A DNA stretch of 64,000 nt from Sphingomonas sp. CL5.1 (GCF_013344685.1 NZ_CP050137.1:1244001-1308000); one strand, 5' to 3'. Positions 51,158 to 59,740 are shown, counted from the stretch's first letter. Numbers and translations: made by a program. The notes: generated from the letters alone by a model not told the origin.

Positions 51158-51892
51158 ATGCATATGTCGGGCAACAGCATTCTCGTCACGGGCGGGGGCA
51201 GCGGTATCGGACTTGGCCTCGCGCAAGCACTTCATGCCAGAGGCAACAGGGTAGTCATCTGTGGGCGTGATCGGTTGCGGCTTGAGGCAGCAGCGCGGGG
51301 AACGCCTGGGCTGGTTCCGTTGTACGCCGATATATCCACCGTCGCAGGCCGCGACGCGCTACTCGCGGATACACTGGCCATTGCGCCGGATCTCAATGTT
51401 CTCATCAACAACGCGGGCATCCAGCGCCGCGTGGAGTTCAGTGCAGATCTCGCGAGTTGGGCGGAGCGCGCACGAGAAATCGCTGTCAATCTGGAAGCGC
51501 CGATCCACTTGGCCGCGCTCTTCCTGCCGCTACTGCGGGAAAGACGGGCCGCGACGATCGTCAATGTCAGTTCCGGGCTCGCTTTCCTGCCGGTGACTTT
51601 CGCCCCGGTCTACGCCGCCACTAAGGCGGGATTGCACAGCTTCACGATGACCTTACGTGCCGATTTGAGCGGTAGTTCTGTATCCGTGATCGAGGTTATC
51701 CCGCCGATGGTAGACACCGGATTGGGCGGCGCGGGGATCCATGCGTCGGGCGTTTCCGTGGACATATTTGTCGAAGCGGTGATGGAAAGGATAGCCGCGG
51801 GTGAAACCGAAATCGGCTATGGCCTGTCAGACATTTTACGCAACGCCGACCGGCAAGAGCTGACGATCATTCTAACGAAGATTCAAAACTAG
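51158..51892 (+). CDS. DltE-like SDR oxidoreductase
   Basis: A 244-residue short-chain dehydrogenase of the DltE-like subgroup: SILVTGGGSGIGLGLAQALH, VLINNAGIQRRVEFSADLAS, IVNVSSGLAFLP, and catalytic YAATKAGLHSFTMTLR. Two ATGs (51158 and 51164) lie close behind GGGAGGAAATGGG; I took the first. It follows the ThDP enzyme by 35 bases and closes the operon. Aldehydes released by ThDP enzymes could be its substrate; this is inference from adjacency. Confidence 0.9.
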   Translation: MHMSGNSILVTGGGSGIGLGLAQALHARGNRVVICGRDRLRLEAAARGTPGLVPLYADISTVAGRDALLADTLAIAPDLNVLINNAGIQRRVEFSADLASWAERAREIAVNLEAPIHLAALFLPLLRERRAATIVNVSSGLAFLPVTFAPVYAATKAGLHSFTMTLRADLSGSSVSVIEVIPPMVDTGLGGAGIHASGVSVDIFVEAVMERIAAGETEIGYGLSDILRNADRQELTIILTKIQN

Positions 51893-52000
51893 GAGCGGCA
51901 GGGCAATCGACCGGCGATGTCGGTTTCAAAACCCGTAGCTGCCGATAGCGTCGATCCGGAGGAATGGCGGCTAAGTCCCAAGATCAGACGCGAACTGGCC

Positions 52001-52145
52001 GGCGCCAGGATTCGAACCGTTGCGTCCATTGCCGTCCACCCTTTTCCACGAATTGAAAGCATGCTAGTGCGGCCCTTGGCTAGTTCTCAAGTATATGATT
52101 TTACTGCGGAATAACCGCTTATCTGCCCGGCGATCAAGCTCTTCT
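52001..52145 (-). repeat. fic-upstream repeat element, diverged copy C
   Basis: About 145 bases align with 25722-25866 and 54123-54268 (shared landmarks ACTCGAACCG/ATTCGAACCG, CTTTTCCACGAA, CCGCTTA and AGCTCTTCTG), but with many changes and small gaps that destroy the open frame kept in the other copies. It lies inside the island near its right end, between the last pathway gene and the right direct repeat. Confidence 0.65.
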
Positions 52146-52240
52146 GAAAATTGGCGATGCTGCCCGACAGAATGCCGATAAAACTGGCGTTCGCCGTCAC
52201 GCCCGATCTGCACCAAATGTTGCAACCGTAGCCGGCTCAG

Positions 52241-52498
52241 TGCGAACCGGTCTGCTTCGAAGCATTGAAATTTATGCTCGGAATATACCGGCGGTATAAT
52301 CCGAGCGCATATTTCGAAGCGCTATGATCGGCCTGCCAATCACGCTTTCGGCAGCCGGGCGACTGTTTCCCCCCTCAGTTCGCGGTCCAGCAGTTGCGCC
52401 AGGAACTCCGTGAAGGGGCGAATGTCCTGCCGGCCGCTGGCTTCCTCGAGCGCGGCCATATAGGCGGCGCGCTGCTCGACGGGCACGACCGTCCACGG
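52241..52498 (-). repeat. Right 258-bp direct repeat of catabolic island
   Basis: The copy that is continuous with the intact fic gene; it covers the 3' flank, the hairpin and the last 53 codons. It matches 33033-33290 with one difference. Confidence 0.92.
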
Positions 52499-53905
52499 AT
52501 AGCCGCCAGCCGCGAGCATGACATTCATCAGGAAGCGGCCGGTTCTTCCATTCCCGTCCATATAGGGATGGATGTAGACGAAGATGAAGTGGCCGAGAAC
52601 GACGCGGACCGCGGGCTCGGTTTCCTCTCTTAGCAATTCGAAGAACACCGGCATCGCATCGCGGACAGCATCGCGGTTGAGCGGTACATGCATCGAGCCG
52701 CGCAGATAGACCTGACCGTTGCGGTATCCGGCAAGGTCGCTTGCGCTGATCAATCCTGCGGTAACACTCGGCGTGAACATCTCGCGATACCAGTCGCCGT
52801 GCTCCTCGTCGGCGACGAGGCCGGGGTTCTCGCCGGCCAGCACGCGATTCAGGCTTTTGAGAACAGCTTGATAGGCGAGCCAGTAGCCCCGTGCGGCCAG
52901 TCCATCCTTATATTCGCGGTCCTGCTCGTGGCTTTGCGGATTCCACGTGCCGCTGCGAACGCGCTCGATCAGTTCCGGGCTGACGCGATAGCCCTCGATC
53001 GATAGCGAGTGGTAGGCGTCGGTGACGTAGCTGTCCTGCACGCGCTTGAGATAGGCGTCGACATCGGCGGGGCGGCCGGGCGGCGGTGGGAATCGCTCAA
53101 GGACTGCTCCGCGCATCTCCTGCCACATCAGGCGAGTCCGGCCCGCATAGGGAGAGCGCTCACGCGCCGGGAGGAGAGTCTCTAGCTTTGTCGCGAACGG
53201 ATCCTGCTCGCGCACGGTATAGCCTGCCGACCGCATCGCTTTCAAAATGTCGTCGGCAATGCGTTCGCGCCCGATGTTGCGGAAGGCGCCGGCCAAACGG
53301 CCGGCGATCGCGCTGTGGCCTCCTTGGAGCAATCGTCCCAGCAATTCGGACGCGTCCCGCACGGTCGCCAAGGCTGCTCGGGCGTCGATCGCATTGTTTT
53401 CATAGAGGCCGGGTGCACTCGCAATGAGGGCAGCGGGAATCGAGAAGAGGCGCAATCCGTCCTCTGCCGCGGCATCCTCCGGCGTCGGGATCGCCGCACG
53501 GACGTCGAACAAGGAAGTGCCCAAGGGCAGTGCCGTCGGCTTGTTGCCGCCTTTCGGCGTGCGCACGAGGAGCTGCTTTGGAACTGTGTGATTCCCCGTT
53601 TGCAGGGCAATCGAAAGCTCGGGGGAGAGGGACCAGTCTTCACCGAAGCGTTCGTTCAGATAGGCGCTGCAGAAGCCCCAATAGGAGGTATACCAGGCCG
53701 TGCTTTCGCCGGCACCCGCATCGGGCTGTGCGGGGATATACCAGCCCTTCATGACTTCCTGCAGGAAGCCCTGCTTCATGAGCAGCTCGCGCTGGGGCCG
53801 ACTGAGATCGTCGCTGCGGATGGCGACGAGGTTGCGGTCCTGAAGCTTGCGGAGCGTATCGAGCGCGTCCGCGAGCTTTTGCTGGGGAGTGGCCACGGCA
53901 TTCAC
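52340..53905 (-). CDS. AbiEi-like DNA-binding domain fused to class II Fic domain
   Basis: A 521-residue protein in two parts. Residues about 1-150 resemble AbiEi-type antitoxins/regulators: a winged-helix-like start (LADALDTLRKLQDRNLVAIR) then LMKQGFLQEVMKGWYIPAQP and STAWYTSYWGFCSAYLNERF. The C-terminal half is a Fic domain: inhibitory motif SLSIEG at 300-305, matching (S/T)xxxE(G/N), ahead of the catalytic HPYMDGNGRTGR at 446-457 (HPFx[D/E]GNGRxxR with Phe replaced by Tyr). Fic enzymes transfer AMP or related groups to target proteins; the inhibitory motif N-terminal to the Fic motif makes this a self-inhibited class II enzyme. The AbiEi-like part may bind the 24-bp-spaced repeats in its own promoter. 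No separate toxin or antitoxin gene is adjacent. Its 3' end is the island border. Confidence 0.9.
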   Translation of the reverse strand: MNAVATPQQKLADALDTLRKLQDRNLVAIRSDDLSRPQRELLMKQGFLQEVMKGWYIPAQPDAGAGESTAWYTSYWGFCSAYLNERFGEDWSLSPELSIALQTGNHTVPKQLLVRTPKGGNKPTALPLGTSLFDVRAAIPTPEDAAAEDGLRLFSIPAALIASAPGLYENNAIDARAALATVRDASELLGRLLQGGHSAIAGRLAGAFRNIGRERIADDILKAMRSAGYTVREQDPFATKLETLLPARERSPYAGRTRLMWQEMRGAVLERFPPPPGRPADVDAYLKRVQDSYVTDAYHSLSIEGYRVSPELIERVRSGTWNPQSHEQDREYKDGLAARGYWLAYQAVLKSLNRVLAGENPGLVADEEHGDWYREMFTPSVTAGLISASDLAGYRNGQVYLRGSMHVPLNRDAVRDAMPVFFELLREETEPAVRVVLGHFIFVYIHPYMDGNGRTGRFLMNVMLAAGGYPWTVVPVEQRAAYMAALEEASGRQDIRPFTEFLAQLLDRELRGETVARLPKA

Positions 53906-53924
53906 CCTCGATGATGCGCAACCA

Positions 53925-54010
53925 TTAGGTTTTCGTGTCGCGTGTATATTAGGTTTTTGTGCTATGCTACTTTTAGGTTATTGTGTCGAGCGAAAATTAG
54001 GCTTTTGTGT
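53925..54010. repeat. Four 24-bp-spaced direct repeats in fic promoter
   Basis: TTAGGTTTTCGTGT (53925), TTAGGTTTTTGTGC (53949), TTAGGTTATTGTGT (53973) and TTAGGCTTTTGTGT (53997) start exactly 24 bases apart. They begin 20 bases upstream of the fic start codon. An array with about 2.3 helical turns per unit suggests cooperative binding of a regulator, possibly the Fic protein's own N-terminal domain. They are absent from the deleted copy A. Confidence 0.85.
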
Positions 54011-54014
54011 TGAA

Positions 54015-54268
54015 CGGTCGGAATCCGGCTATGCGAGACATCCGTCGAAGCGACCAGAGACGCGCTCAACCGTCCGAAATTCGTATACGTATTTCGGACA
54101 AAGCTCCAACCACCCCAATGCCGCAGAGGACTCGAACCGCCCTATCCATTCATGTCCAGCCTTTTCCACGAATCCAGATCGTGCTAATGCTGCCCGTGGC
54201 GACTTCATAAGTCTATGATTTGACTGCGAAATCAACCGCTTAGCCGCCCGGCGATCCAGCTCTTCTGG
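54015..54268 (-). repeat. fic-upstream repeat element, copy B
   Basis: Starts GGAATCCGGCTAT and ends AGCTCTTCTGG, nearly identical to 25619-25868. The leftward frame 54029-54274 is open for 81 codons (start ATGGCGCC) and might be a small gene, but it has no recognised domain. Confidence 0.8.
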
Positions 54269-54374
54269 CGCCATTTGCTCCTCTCACGGCAATCGACAAA
54301 ATCCCAAAAAATGTCAGTTTTAAGCGGGTTCTATTCCGTATTGTCCGAGGACATCTCACGCGATCTCACTCCGA

Positions 54375-54412
54375 AACGGGCCATCGAAAATGCCACAATG
54401 GCCCGTTTTTTC
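54375..54412 (+). terminator. Strong bidirectional-looking terminator
   Basis: AACGGGCCAT (54375-54384) pairs perfectly with ATGGCCCGTT (54398-54407), 13-base loop, followed by a T run to 54411. It lies about 100 bases ahead of an integrase stub, as the terminator at 16393 lies ahead of the other integrase. Confidence 0.75.
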
Positions 54413-54513
54413 TCGGTGTGAAGCTTGCTCGATGACCCGTCTGCCTCGAGTGTCGTGGTCGGTGCCGGTCCAAACCTCTCGGAAGGAGTTGAACCGAGCC
54501 TCCTGGCGATGTT

Positions 54514-54660
54514 CAAATCAAGTTGCGGGATCGCGTCTACAAAATCTCCGATGCCGATAGCCTCCATATCGAGGTGTATCCGATCGGCGCGTGGCTGTGG
54601 CGCTTCGAATACACCCGGCATGGAAAGCGGAAGCGTATCGCGCGCGTTCGCCGCTCGGGA
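54514..54660 (+). pseudogene. Tyrosine integrase N-terminal stub (DUF4102)
   Basis: About 45 codons read IKLRDRVYKISDADSLHIEV, then YPIGAWLWRFEYTRHGKRKR, then IARVRRSGM. This is the N-terminal arm-binding domain of P4-type integrases (compare LWRFNYRF in the copy at 16471). Homology ends about 54660, immediately before the stop of the M20 peptidase. It most likely marks the right end of an integrative element whose integrase has been lost. Confidence 0.75.
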
Positions 54661-54677
54661 ATGTCCGGCGAATCCGC

Positions 54678-56018
54678 TCAGCGCTCCTTCCCCGCGACGG
54701 TCAGCACCGCGAGCGCCAGCGTTTCCGCGCCGCGTTTGATCGTCGGCTCGGGCACCGGCGCGAAGAACGGCGAGTGGTTGACCGGCAGCGGTTTCCCTTC
54801 CGCCTTGTAGCGCGCGATCATCGCCGGATCGTAGCCGCCGACCGCGAAGAACACCGAGGGCACGCCCGCGTCGATGAAGACCGAGAAATCCTCGCTCGCG
54901 TTGCCGCCGGGGGCGGAAGCCGGAACGAACGTCGCGTCCTTGCCGAACGCCGCCGTCATCACCGAGGCGGTGCGCGCCGACAGCGCGGCATCGTTATGCA
55001 CCGCGTTGGTGCCTTGCGGATGGGTGATCGTCGGCTCCGGCGCGCGCGCCATCTGCGCCACCGCGCGCGCGGTGCGCTCCACGCCGTCGATCAGCAGCTT
55101 GCGGGTGGCGTCGTCGTGCGAGCGCAGCGTCAGCAGCAGATCGGCATGATCGGGGATGATATTGTCCACCGTGCCGCCGACGAAGCTGCCGACCGTCACC
55201 ACGCCGAACGCATTGGGGTCCTTCTCGCGGCTGATGACCGTCTGCACGTCGGTGACGAAATGGCTGCCCATCACGATCGGGTCGATGCTCTTGTCGGGCA
55301 TCGAGCCGTGCGCGCCGACGCCATTGAAGGTGATGTTGATCTCGTCGGAGGCGGAACTGACCGTCCCGTCCTTGATGATCACCGTGCCGACCGGCATCGG
55401 CCCGACATGCGCGGCGAAGCCGTAATCGGGCTTCGGCCAGCGCTTGAACAGCCCGTCCTCGACCATCGCCTTGGCGCCGCCGACCGTTTCCTCCGAGGGC
55501 TGGCCGATGAACATCAGGGTGCCGTGCCACTGGTCCTTCATCGCCACCAGCGCCGATGCCGCGCCGACCCACCAAGCCATATGGCTGTCATGCCCGCAGG
55601 CATGATCGACGAAGAAGGTCTTGCCGTTCACCGTCTGCTGCGCGCGGCTGGCATAGGGCAGGCCGGTCTTCTCCTCCAGCGGCAGCGCATCCAGCTCGGT
55701 GCGCACCAGCACGACCGGCCCCTCGCCGTTCTTCAGGATCGCGACGATGCCCGTCTTGCCGACCTTCTCGGTGACGGTGAAGCCCAGCTTGCGCATCTCG
55801 GCGGCGAGGATGCCGGCGGTGCGCACTTCCTGGAAACCGACCTCCGGATGCTGGTGGAGATCCTTGTAGAGCGCGTCTAGGTGCGGATATTGCTTGTCCA
55901 GCGTCGCGTCGATCCGCGTCCTGGCGGCGGCGGCGTCGAAACCCGGCGCGGCGTTGGTCTGCGCGGCCGCCGGCAGGGCGGCAAGGGCGGTGGCGAGCAT
56001 CAGCACGGTCTTGCGCAT
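54678..56018 (-). CDS. M20-family metallopeptidase/amidohydrolase, exported
   Basis: A 446-residue M20D-type dinuclear zinc hydrolase with a signal peptide (MRKTVLMLATALAALPAAAQ). Metal-site motifs are DHACGHDSHMAWWVG, QPSEETVGGAKAMVEDGLF and, in the C-terminal part, PGGNASEDFSVFIDAG. HLDALYKDLHQHPEVGFQEV is the typical M20 opening. It probably removes an acyl or amino-acid group from a small molecule in the periplasm. ATG at 56018 is followed upstream by the TetR gene in the same direction, 37 bases away. With the nearby TonB receptor and exported hydrolase it may serve uptake of a conjugated nutrient. Confidence 0.93.
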   Translation of the reverse strand: MRKTVLMLATALAALPAAAQTNAAPGFDAAAARTRIDATLDKQYPHLDALYKDLHQHPEVGFQEVRTAGILAAEMRKLGFTVTEKVGKTGIVAILKNGEGPVVLVRTELDALPLEEKTGLPYASRAQQTVNGKTFFVDHACGHDSHMAWWVGAASALVAMKDQWHGTLMFIGQPSEETVGGAKAMVEDGLFKRWPKPDYGFAAHVGPMPVGTVIIKDGTVSSASDEINITFNGVGAHGSMPDKSIDPIVMGSHFVTDVQTVISREKDPNAFGVVTVGSFVGGTVDNIIPDHADLLLTLRSHDDATRKLLIDGVERTARAVAQMARAPEPTITHPQGTNAVHNDAALSARTASVMTAAFGKDATFVPASAPGGNASEDFSVFIDAGVPSVFFAVGGYDPAMIARYKAEGKPLPVNHSPFFAPVPEPTIKRGAETLALAVLTVAGKER

Positions 56019-56055
56019 CGGGTAATTCCTTCGGTCTGGAGCATGGAAAGCACGG

Positions 56056-56649
56056 TCATCGCAGCAGCGCGTCCACCAGCCGCGCGATGAAATCGTCGGT
56101 GACGGGGCGATCGATGAGGTAGCCCTGATCGATCGCGGCGGTCAGCGTGAAGATGATGTCATAGGGGCCGAGCACCGGGTGCAGCCCCTGTTCGTTCAGC
56201 GCGCTGGCAAGCGTGCCGATGTTGATCTTGCGCCGGTCGCGCTGCGCCTCGCCGATCGGACGGACCAGTTCCGGCGTGACGCGCCGCGCCTCGTAGATCG
56301 CGGGCAGGCAGATGCTGACCACCGGATCGGCATAACGGTTCCTGACGCTGACGGAGAAGGCGATCAGGTCGGCCTTCACGTTGCCGGTATCGCCCAGCAG
56401 CGCATCCTCGAACCGGTCGTTGAACGCCTCGATCAGCGCGGCGACGCCGGACGGCCAGCGGCGATAGAAAGTGGGGCGCGGCACGCCGGCGCGCTGGCAA
56501 ATGCGGTTGACCGACAGGCCGGCGAAGCCCTTCTCGCCCAGCAGCGCGACCGCGCTTTCCTTGATCCGCGCATCGAGCGCGGACTGCCTGGGACGGCCGG
56601 CGCCAGTCGCCCGTTCGTCAGTCAATCGCCTGTCTCCCCCTGTCGCCAT
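56056..56649 (-). CDS. TetR-family transcriptional regulator
   Basis: A regulator of 197 residues from ATG 56649, or 189 from a TTG at 56625 that has the better ribosome site (GGGGGAGA eight bases away). The helix-turn-helix is VALLGEKGFAGLSVNRICQR followed by AGVPRPTFYRRWPSGVAALI, and the C-terminal domain matches TetR_C-type AcrR relatives (FSVSVRNRYADPVVSICLPA). It lies between the M20 peptidase gene (same strand) and the divergent TonB receptor, so it probably controls both. The intergenic stretch has repeated ATACGA-type motifs but no clean palindrome. Confidence 0.88.
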   Translation of the reverse strand: MATGGDRRLTDERATGAGRPRQSALDARIKESAVALLGEKGFAGLSVNRICQRAGVPRPTFYRRWPSGVAALIEAFNDRFEDALLGDTGNVKADLIAFSVSVRNRYADPVVSICLPAIYEARRVTPELVRPIGEAQRDRRKINIGTLASALNEQGLHPVLGPYDIIFTLTAAIDQGYLIDRPVTDDFIARLVDALLR

Positions 56650-56807
56650 TCCTATCCGGCAATACCGACATGATCGACCGTGAAAATTATTATTGACGCA
56701 AGATTGTATCGATATCATCCTGTCTTGCAATACGACAGTGATACGAAATTCGCTGCGGTCCGGCGCCGGCGTGAAGCCGTGCCATGGTGCTTCAAGGGAG
56801 GTCCAGA

Positions 56808-59717
56808 ATGATACGTTTGTTCGCAACGGGTGTGTCGACGATGGCGCTGGCGGCGGCGGCGCTGCCGTTCGCGGCGCAGGCGCAGGAGGCGCCCGCCGTC
56901 GCGCCGGCACCGGCGGCCGGGGATGCCGCCCAGCCCGACATCGTCGTCACCGGATCGCGCGTCGCGCGCCGCGACTATCAGGCGACCAGCCCGATCGTCA
57001 CCGTCAGCAGCGACGCGATCGCCGCGACGGGCAGCACCACGCTGGAAGGCGCGCTGAACCAGCTGCCGCAGTTCGCGCCGGGTTCGACCGCCTTTTCGAA
57101 CGGCCTCAACGACAACGGGCAGGCCACGCTGAACCTGCGCGGGCTGGGCGCGCAGCGCAACCTCGTGCTGCTCGACGGCAAGCGGCTCCAGCCGTCCAGC
57201 TCGACGCAGGTGATCGACATCAACACCATCCCGACGATCCTCGTCGGCGGGACGGAGATCATCAGCGGCGGCGCCTCGGCGGTCTATGGCTCGGATGCGA
57301 TCTCGGGCGTGGTGAACTTCAAGCTGCGCAAGATCGACGGGATCGAGATCACCGCCCAGAACACGATCACCGAACATGGCGACGGCGGCATCCGCGATCT
57401 CGGCCTGGGCGCTGGCACGGCCTTCGCCGGCGATCGCGGCCGCGTGACCTTCGGCATCTCCTATACCGATCGCGACTCGGTGAACATCAACGCGCGCGAG
57501 TTCTTCCGCCGCAGCACCGGCGTGTCGAGCACGATCGGCGCGGGCCTCTACACGCCCAGCACCAACCCGCCGTCGCAAGCGGCGACGAACGCCGCCTTCG
57601 CGCAATATGGCATCGATCCGGGCAAGGTATCCTATTCCTCGTCGATCGGCCTGAACCCGGACGGCACGCTCTTCTCGACCGGCAAGGGCGTCTTCAACTA
57701 TCGCGACACCACGCCCTATATCTACAACACCGGGCAGGCGCTGCTCCAGCTGCCGGAGAACACCTACACGCAGATCCCGCTGGAGCGCGTGTCGACCTTC
57801 GGCAAGGTCAGCTACGACCTGTCGCCGAACGTCACCTTCTACGCGCAGGGCCTCTACACCGACTATAATTCGACGACGATCGCCGACGCCGCGCCCAATG
57901 CCGGCCTGTGGATGCTCAGCGTGCCGCTCAGCAATCCGTTCGTCCCGGCCGCGTTGCAGCCGATCCTCGCCTCGCGCGCCAACGCGGCCGCGCCGTTCCT
58001 CATCACCAAACGCTATCTGGAGGCCGGGCCGCGCCTGACGCTCCACGATTCGACGACGTGGCAGGCGATGGCCGGCTTCTCCGGCAAGCTCGGCCAGCTC
58101 ACCTGGGAGCTGTACGGGTCGCACGGCGAGAGCAAGCTGGCGGACAAGACCTCCGGCTCGGTCTTCGCCAGCAAGGTGCAGCAGCTCGTCTCCGCGCCCG
58201 ACGGCGGGGCGGCGCTGTGCGGCGACGGCGTGGGTTACAATCCGTTCGCGGTCACCGGTTCCGCGCAATGCGCCGCCTATTTCAGCGGCACGACGGTCAA
58301 CCGCACCAAGACGACGCAGGACGTGGTTGAGTTCACCGTCCAGGGCGGGCTGTTCAACCTGCCGGCGGGCGAGGTGCGCTTCGCGGCCGGCGCGGACTAT
58401 CGCCGCAACAGCTTCACCTTCACGCCCGATCCGCAGCAGGTGATCGGCAATGTCGTCGGCATCACCCGCACCTCGGCGACCGGCGGCTCGACCCGCGCGA
58501 TCGAGGGCTATGCCGAGCTGGTGGTGCCGCTGCTGCGCGACCTGCCGCTGATCGAGTCGCTCGAGCTGGACGCGGCCTATCGCTATTCGGATTACGACCG
58601 CAGCGGCGGCGTCTCCACCTACAAGGCCGATCTCGACTGGAAGGTGGTGAACTGGCTCAGGCTGCGCGGCGGCTATCAGCGCGCGATCCGCGCGCCCAAT
58701 GTCGGCGAGCTGTTCACCGCCAGCACCGGCGTCTTCCCGACGATCGGCTCGGCGGCGCAGGGCGCGGGCGATCCGTGCGACACGCGCAGCGCCTATCGCA
58801 CCGGGCCGAACGCGACGGCGGCGCGCGCTTTGTGCCTCGCGCAGGGCGTGCCGACGGCGGTGATCGACACCTTCCAGACCAACGTCACCCAGGTCGCGGC
58901 CTATATGTCGGGCAACACCAACCTGACGCCGGAAAAGGCCGACACCTATACGATCGGGGCGGTGTTCACCCCGCGCGCCGCCTCGCCGTGGCTGTCCGGG
59001 CTGAGCGCCTCGGTCGATTATTACAATATCTCGATCAGCAACGCGATCTCGACCATCCCGGTCACGCTGTCGCTCAGCAAGTGCTTCAACGGCGACGGCA
59101 GCAACCCGACTTACGCCCAGTCGAACTATTATTGCTCGCTGATCGGGCGCGATCCGAACACCGGCGGCATCACCAACGCGCTGATGCCATATCTCAACAT
59201 CGGCGGCTATCGCACCGCGGGCATCGACGTGCAGGTCGACTGGAACGTGCGGCTCGCGGATGTCGGCATCGGCGACGGGGGCGTGAAGTTCGGCATCTCG
59301 TCGGTGGTCAATTATCTCGACACCTACAAGGTGCAGAACCAGCCCGGCTCGCCGTTCCAGGAGTTCGGCGACACGATCGCCGGGGTCGCGACGCTGCCGC
59401 GCTGGCGCTCGACCACCTCGGTCACGCTGGGCGACAGCCGGATCGGCGGCCTGCTGCGCTGGCGGCATATCGGCGGGATGACCGACGCATCGCACGTCAC
59501 CAACCCGTCGAGCACGATCCCCGGCGTTCCGGCCTATGACTATTTCGACCTGTCGCTGCATATCGAGGCGACCAAGCGCTTCGGTTTCCGCTTCGGCGTC
59601 AACAACCTCGGCAACCGCGAGCCGCCGGTGGTGAGCGGCGTGCTGGGGCAGACCGATACCGGCACCTATGACATGCTCGGCCGGACCTATTATCTGTCCG
59701 CCACCGCGCGCTTCTGA
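56808..59717 (+). CDS. TonB-dependent outer-membrane receptor
   Basis: A 969-residue receptor with signal peptide (MIRLFATGVSTMALAAAALP, cleavage after AQAQ), an Ala/Pro-rich spacer, TonB-box-like DIVVTGSRVARR, plug motifs LNQLPQFAPGSTAF, LNLRGLGAQRNLVLLDGKRL and GGASAVYGSDAISGVVNFKL, and a barrel ending TYYLSATARF. Start ATG 56808 has GGGAGG seven bases upstream. It belongs to the same subfamily as the receptor at 1493. The next gene, an exported alpha/beta hydrolase, follows after 23 bases, so receptor and hydrolase form an uptake pair. A 1,012-codon antisense open frame is a by-product of the high GC. Confidence 0.94.
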   Translation: MIRLFATGVSTMALAAAALPFAAQAQEAPAVAPAPAAGDAAQPDIVVTGSRVARRDYQATSPIVTVSSDAIAATGSTTLEGALNQLPQFAPGSTAFSNGLNDNGQATLNLRGLGAQRNLVLLDGKRLQPSSSTQVIDINTIPTILVGGTEIISGGASAVYGSDAISGVVNFKLRKIDGIEITAQNTITEHGDGGIRDLGLGAGTAFAGDRGRVTFGISYTDRDSVNINAREFFRRSTGVSSTIGAGLYTPSTNPPSQAATNAAFAQYGIDPGKVSYSSSIGLNPDGTLFSTGKGVFNYRDTTPYIYNTGQALLQLPENTYTQIPLERVSTFGKVSYDLSPNVTFYAQGLYTDYNSTTIADAAPNAGLWMLSVPLSNPFVPAALQPILASRANAAAPFLITKRYLEAGPRLTLHDSTTWQAMAGFSGKLGQLTWELYGSHGESKLADKTSGSVFASKVQQLVSAPDGGAALCGDGVGYNPFAVTGSAQCAAYFSGTTVNRTKTTQDVVEFTVQGGLFNLPAGEVRFAAGADYRRNSFTFTPDPQQVIGNVVGITRTSATGGSTRAIEGYAELVVPLLRDLPLIESLELDAAYRYSDYDRSGGVSTYKADLDWKVVNWLRLRGGYQRAIRAPNVGELFTASTGVFPTIGSAAQGAGDPCDTRSAYRTGPNATAARALCLAQGVPTAVIDTFQTNVTQVAAYMSGNTNLTPEKADTYTIGAVFTPRAASPWLSGLSASVDYYNISISNAISTIPVTLSLSKCFNGDGSNPTYAQSNYYCSLIGRDPNTGGITNALMPYLNIGGYRTAGIDVQVDWNVRLADVGIGDGGVKFGISSVVNYLDTYKVQNQPGSPFQEFGDTIAGVATLPRWRSTTSVTLGDSRIGGLLRWRHIGGMTDASHVTNPSSTIPGVPAYDYFDLSLHIEATKRFGFRFGVNNLGNREPPVVSGVLGQTDTGTYDMLGRTYYLSATARF

Positions 59718-59740
59718 ACGCCAACGAAGGAGAGGATGCC

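Noticed and set aside
52005..52035. tRNA T-arm-like sequences (GGTTCGAATCC and GGTTCGAGTCC on the leftward strand at 52005, 54130 and 25730)
   Set aside because: The flanking bases do not form a 5-bp T stem, no acceptor or anticodon arm can be built, and in copies A and B the bases are part of an open frame (GRFES/GRFEC). Not tRNA genes or tRNA-derived att sites.
53925..54010. Repeats as plasmid replication iterons or a CRISPR
   Set aside because: No Rep gene is adjacent and spacers between the 14-base cores are only 10 bases, so neither replication iterons nor CRISPR is supported; a promoter-bound regulator array fits better.
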